From DUAL01 sp964478325 (lineage in GTDB: Bacteria > Bacteroidota > Bacteroidia > Flavobacteriales > BACL11): a stretch of DNA of 14,254 nucleotides. A program made the position numbers and the translations under genes. The stretch covers positions 1 to 14,254 of the forward strand of contig CAYZIA010000035.1 in assembly GCA_964478325.1 (NCBI GenBank), read 5' to 3'. The stretch's first letter is position 1; every line of letters begins with the position of its first letter. Below are positions 13,918 to 14,254 of the stretch, piece after piece. Below the pieces are notes generated by a model. It made no database searches, had not been told where the DNA came from, and was given only the letters and a program-made list of their open reading frames with translations.

Positions 13918-14254
13918 AAACAGGATTTGTAATAAACTCAGAGTCTGAAAGTGTTTTAAGAAAGGCGATTAAATCCTGTTTTTCCTGATTGGTAAGTTCC
14001 AACCCAACACCTAATTTCTTCATTAAAGGGTCAACTGTTGAAGAGTGATTCCCTCCACTATTGTAATGTTCTATAACTTCCTCTAAAGTAGAAAATCGTC
14101 CATCATGCATATACGGCGATGAAAATTCAATATTTCTGAGTGTTGGGGTTTTGAATTTTCCATTGTCAGAATTTAAACCAGTAACTATTGCAAGGCCTAT
14201 ATCTAGAAATGGCTCAGAGTCTAATCCATTATTATGAAAAAGATTATCCATAAA
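13907..14254 (-). CDS. Di-haem cytochrome c peroxidase/MauG-like protein, C-terminal part (5' part outside window)
   Basis: The last 115 residues of a periplasmic cytochrome c peroxidase family protein, which reduces hydrogen peroxide or, in MauG-like members, oxidises other substrates using two c-type haems. Visible are NNGLD, the segment GKFKTPTLRNIEFSSPYMHDGRF, whose Met in PYMHDGRF is in the position of a haem ligand in the family, then TLEEVIEHYNSGG and the helical end LTNQEKQDLIAFLKTLSD. The haem-binding CxxCH motifs would lie upstream, beyond base 14254. The reading frame is open to the edge (Phe precedes the first Met), so the Met at 14251 is internal. It is convergent with the FG-GAP gene and overlaps its last 11 bases. 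Confidence 0.9.
   Translation of the reverse strand, partial: FMDNLFHNNGLDSEPFLDIGLAIVTGLNSDNGKFKTPTLRNIEFSSPYMHDGRFSTLEEVIEHYNSGGNHSSTVDPLMKKLGVGLELTNQEKQDLIAFLKTLSDSEFITNPVFTP
13916..13983. repeat. Perfect 13-bp inverted repeat at the convergent gene overlap, possible bidirectional terminator
   Basis: AAAAACAGGATTT at 13916-13928 and its exact reverse complement AAATCCTGTTTTT at 13971-13983, separated by 42 bases. On the plus strand the left arm begins within the stop codon of the FG-GAP gene, and the right arm ends in T5. On the minus strand the stem ends in T5 seven bases before the cytochrome stop codon. The layout suggests transcription termination for converging transcripts; the long loop is unusual for an intrinsic terminator. 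Confidence 0.5.

Overview
This AT-rich window looks like a chromosomal segment from a member of the Bacteroidota, most likely a Flavobacteriales-type bacterium. Four things point there. The PurM-like protein is the long (~390 aa) Bacteroidota form. There is a GSII-type glutamine synthetase, a fused SecDF, and a secreted beta-propeller protein with a type IX secretion (T9SS) C-terminal sorting domain. Start codons lack Shine-Dalgarno sequences, and the secDF upstream region carries a textbook Bacteroidota promoter (TTG-N20-TAnnTTTG). Most of the window is housekeeping. I see no phage, insertion sequence, CRISPR array, tRNA or rRNA, and no gene-free stretch over 300 bases.

Left part (1-748, minus strand). 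Four very tightly packed genes: a PspC-like membrane protein, a one-helix plus coiled-coil protein, a second 54-aa PspC-like protein that starts with TTG, and the N-terminal end of a Rossmann-fold sugar-nucleotide reductase/epimerase cut by the window edge. Intergenic distances are 5, 1 and 0 nt. This small membrane cluster is the least understood part of the window.

817-3875 (minus strand). purM-prfA-pyrF, a coupled operon for purine synthesis, translation termination and UMP synthesis. It lies directly behind an intrinsic terminator-like hairpin that closes the upstream gene (3935-6019), a periplasmic TPR / PD40 propeller / carboxypeptidase-regulatory / OmpA protein with the domain order of the T9SS component PorE.

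6219-8440. glnA (GSII) on the plus strand, divergent from the OmpA-family gene, then convergent with a tatA-calcium/sodium antiporter pair on the minus strand.

8501-11550 (minus strand). secDF, interrupted by a 10-N assembly gap at 11357-11366. The reading frames on the two sides do not match, so the real missing length must be 3k+2 bases and the gene is probably intact in the organism. It is preceded by a canonical promoter and followed by an intrinsic terminator just ahead of tatA.

11734-14254. A secreted protein with about ten FG-GAP/VCBS-like calcium-loop repeats and a T9SS sorting domain (plus strand). It overlaps by 11 bases, tail to tail, the 3' end of a di-haem cytochrome c peroxidase-like gene (minus strand, 5' part outside the window). 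A perfect 13-bp inverted repeat lies at this junction.

The functional thread is protein export: SecDF and TatA serve inner-membrane export, the PorE-like protein may anchor the outer-membrane T9SS machinery, and the FG-GAP protein is a likely T9SS cargo. I found no convincing entirely new system. The best candidates for a second look are the PspC/coiled-coil micro-operon, the inverted repeat at the convergent overlap, and the terminators placed almost on top of two start codons.
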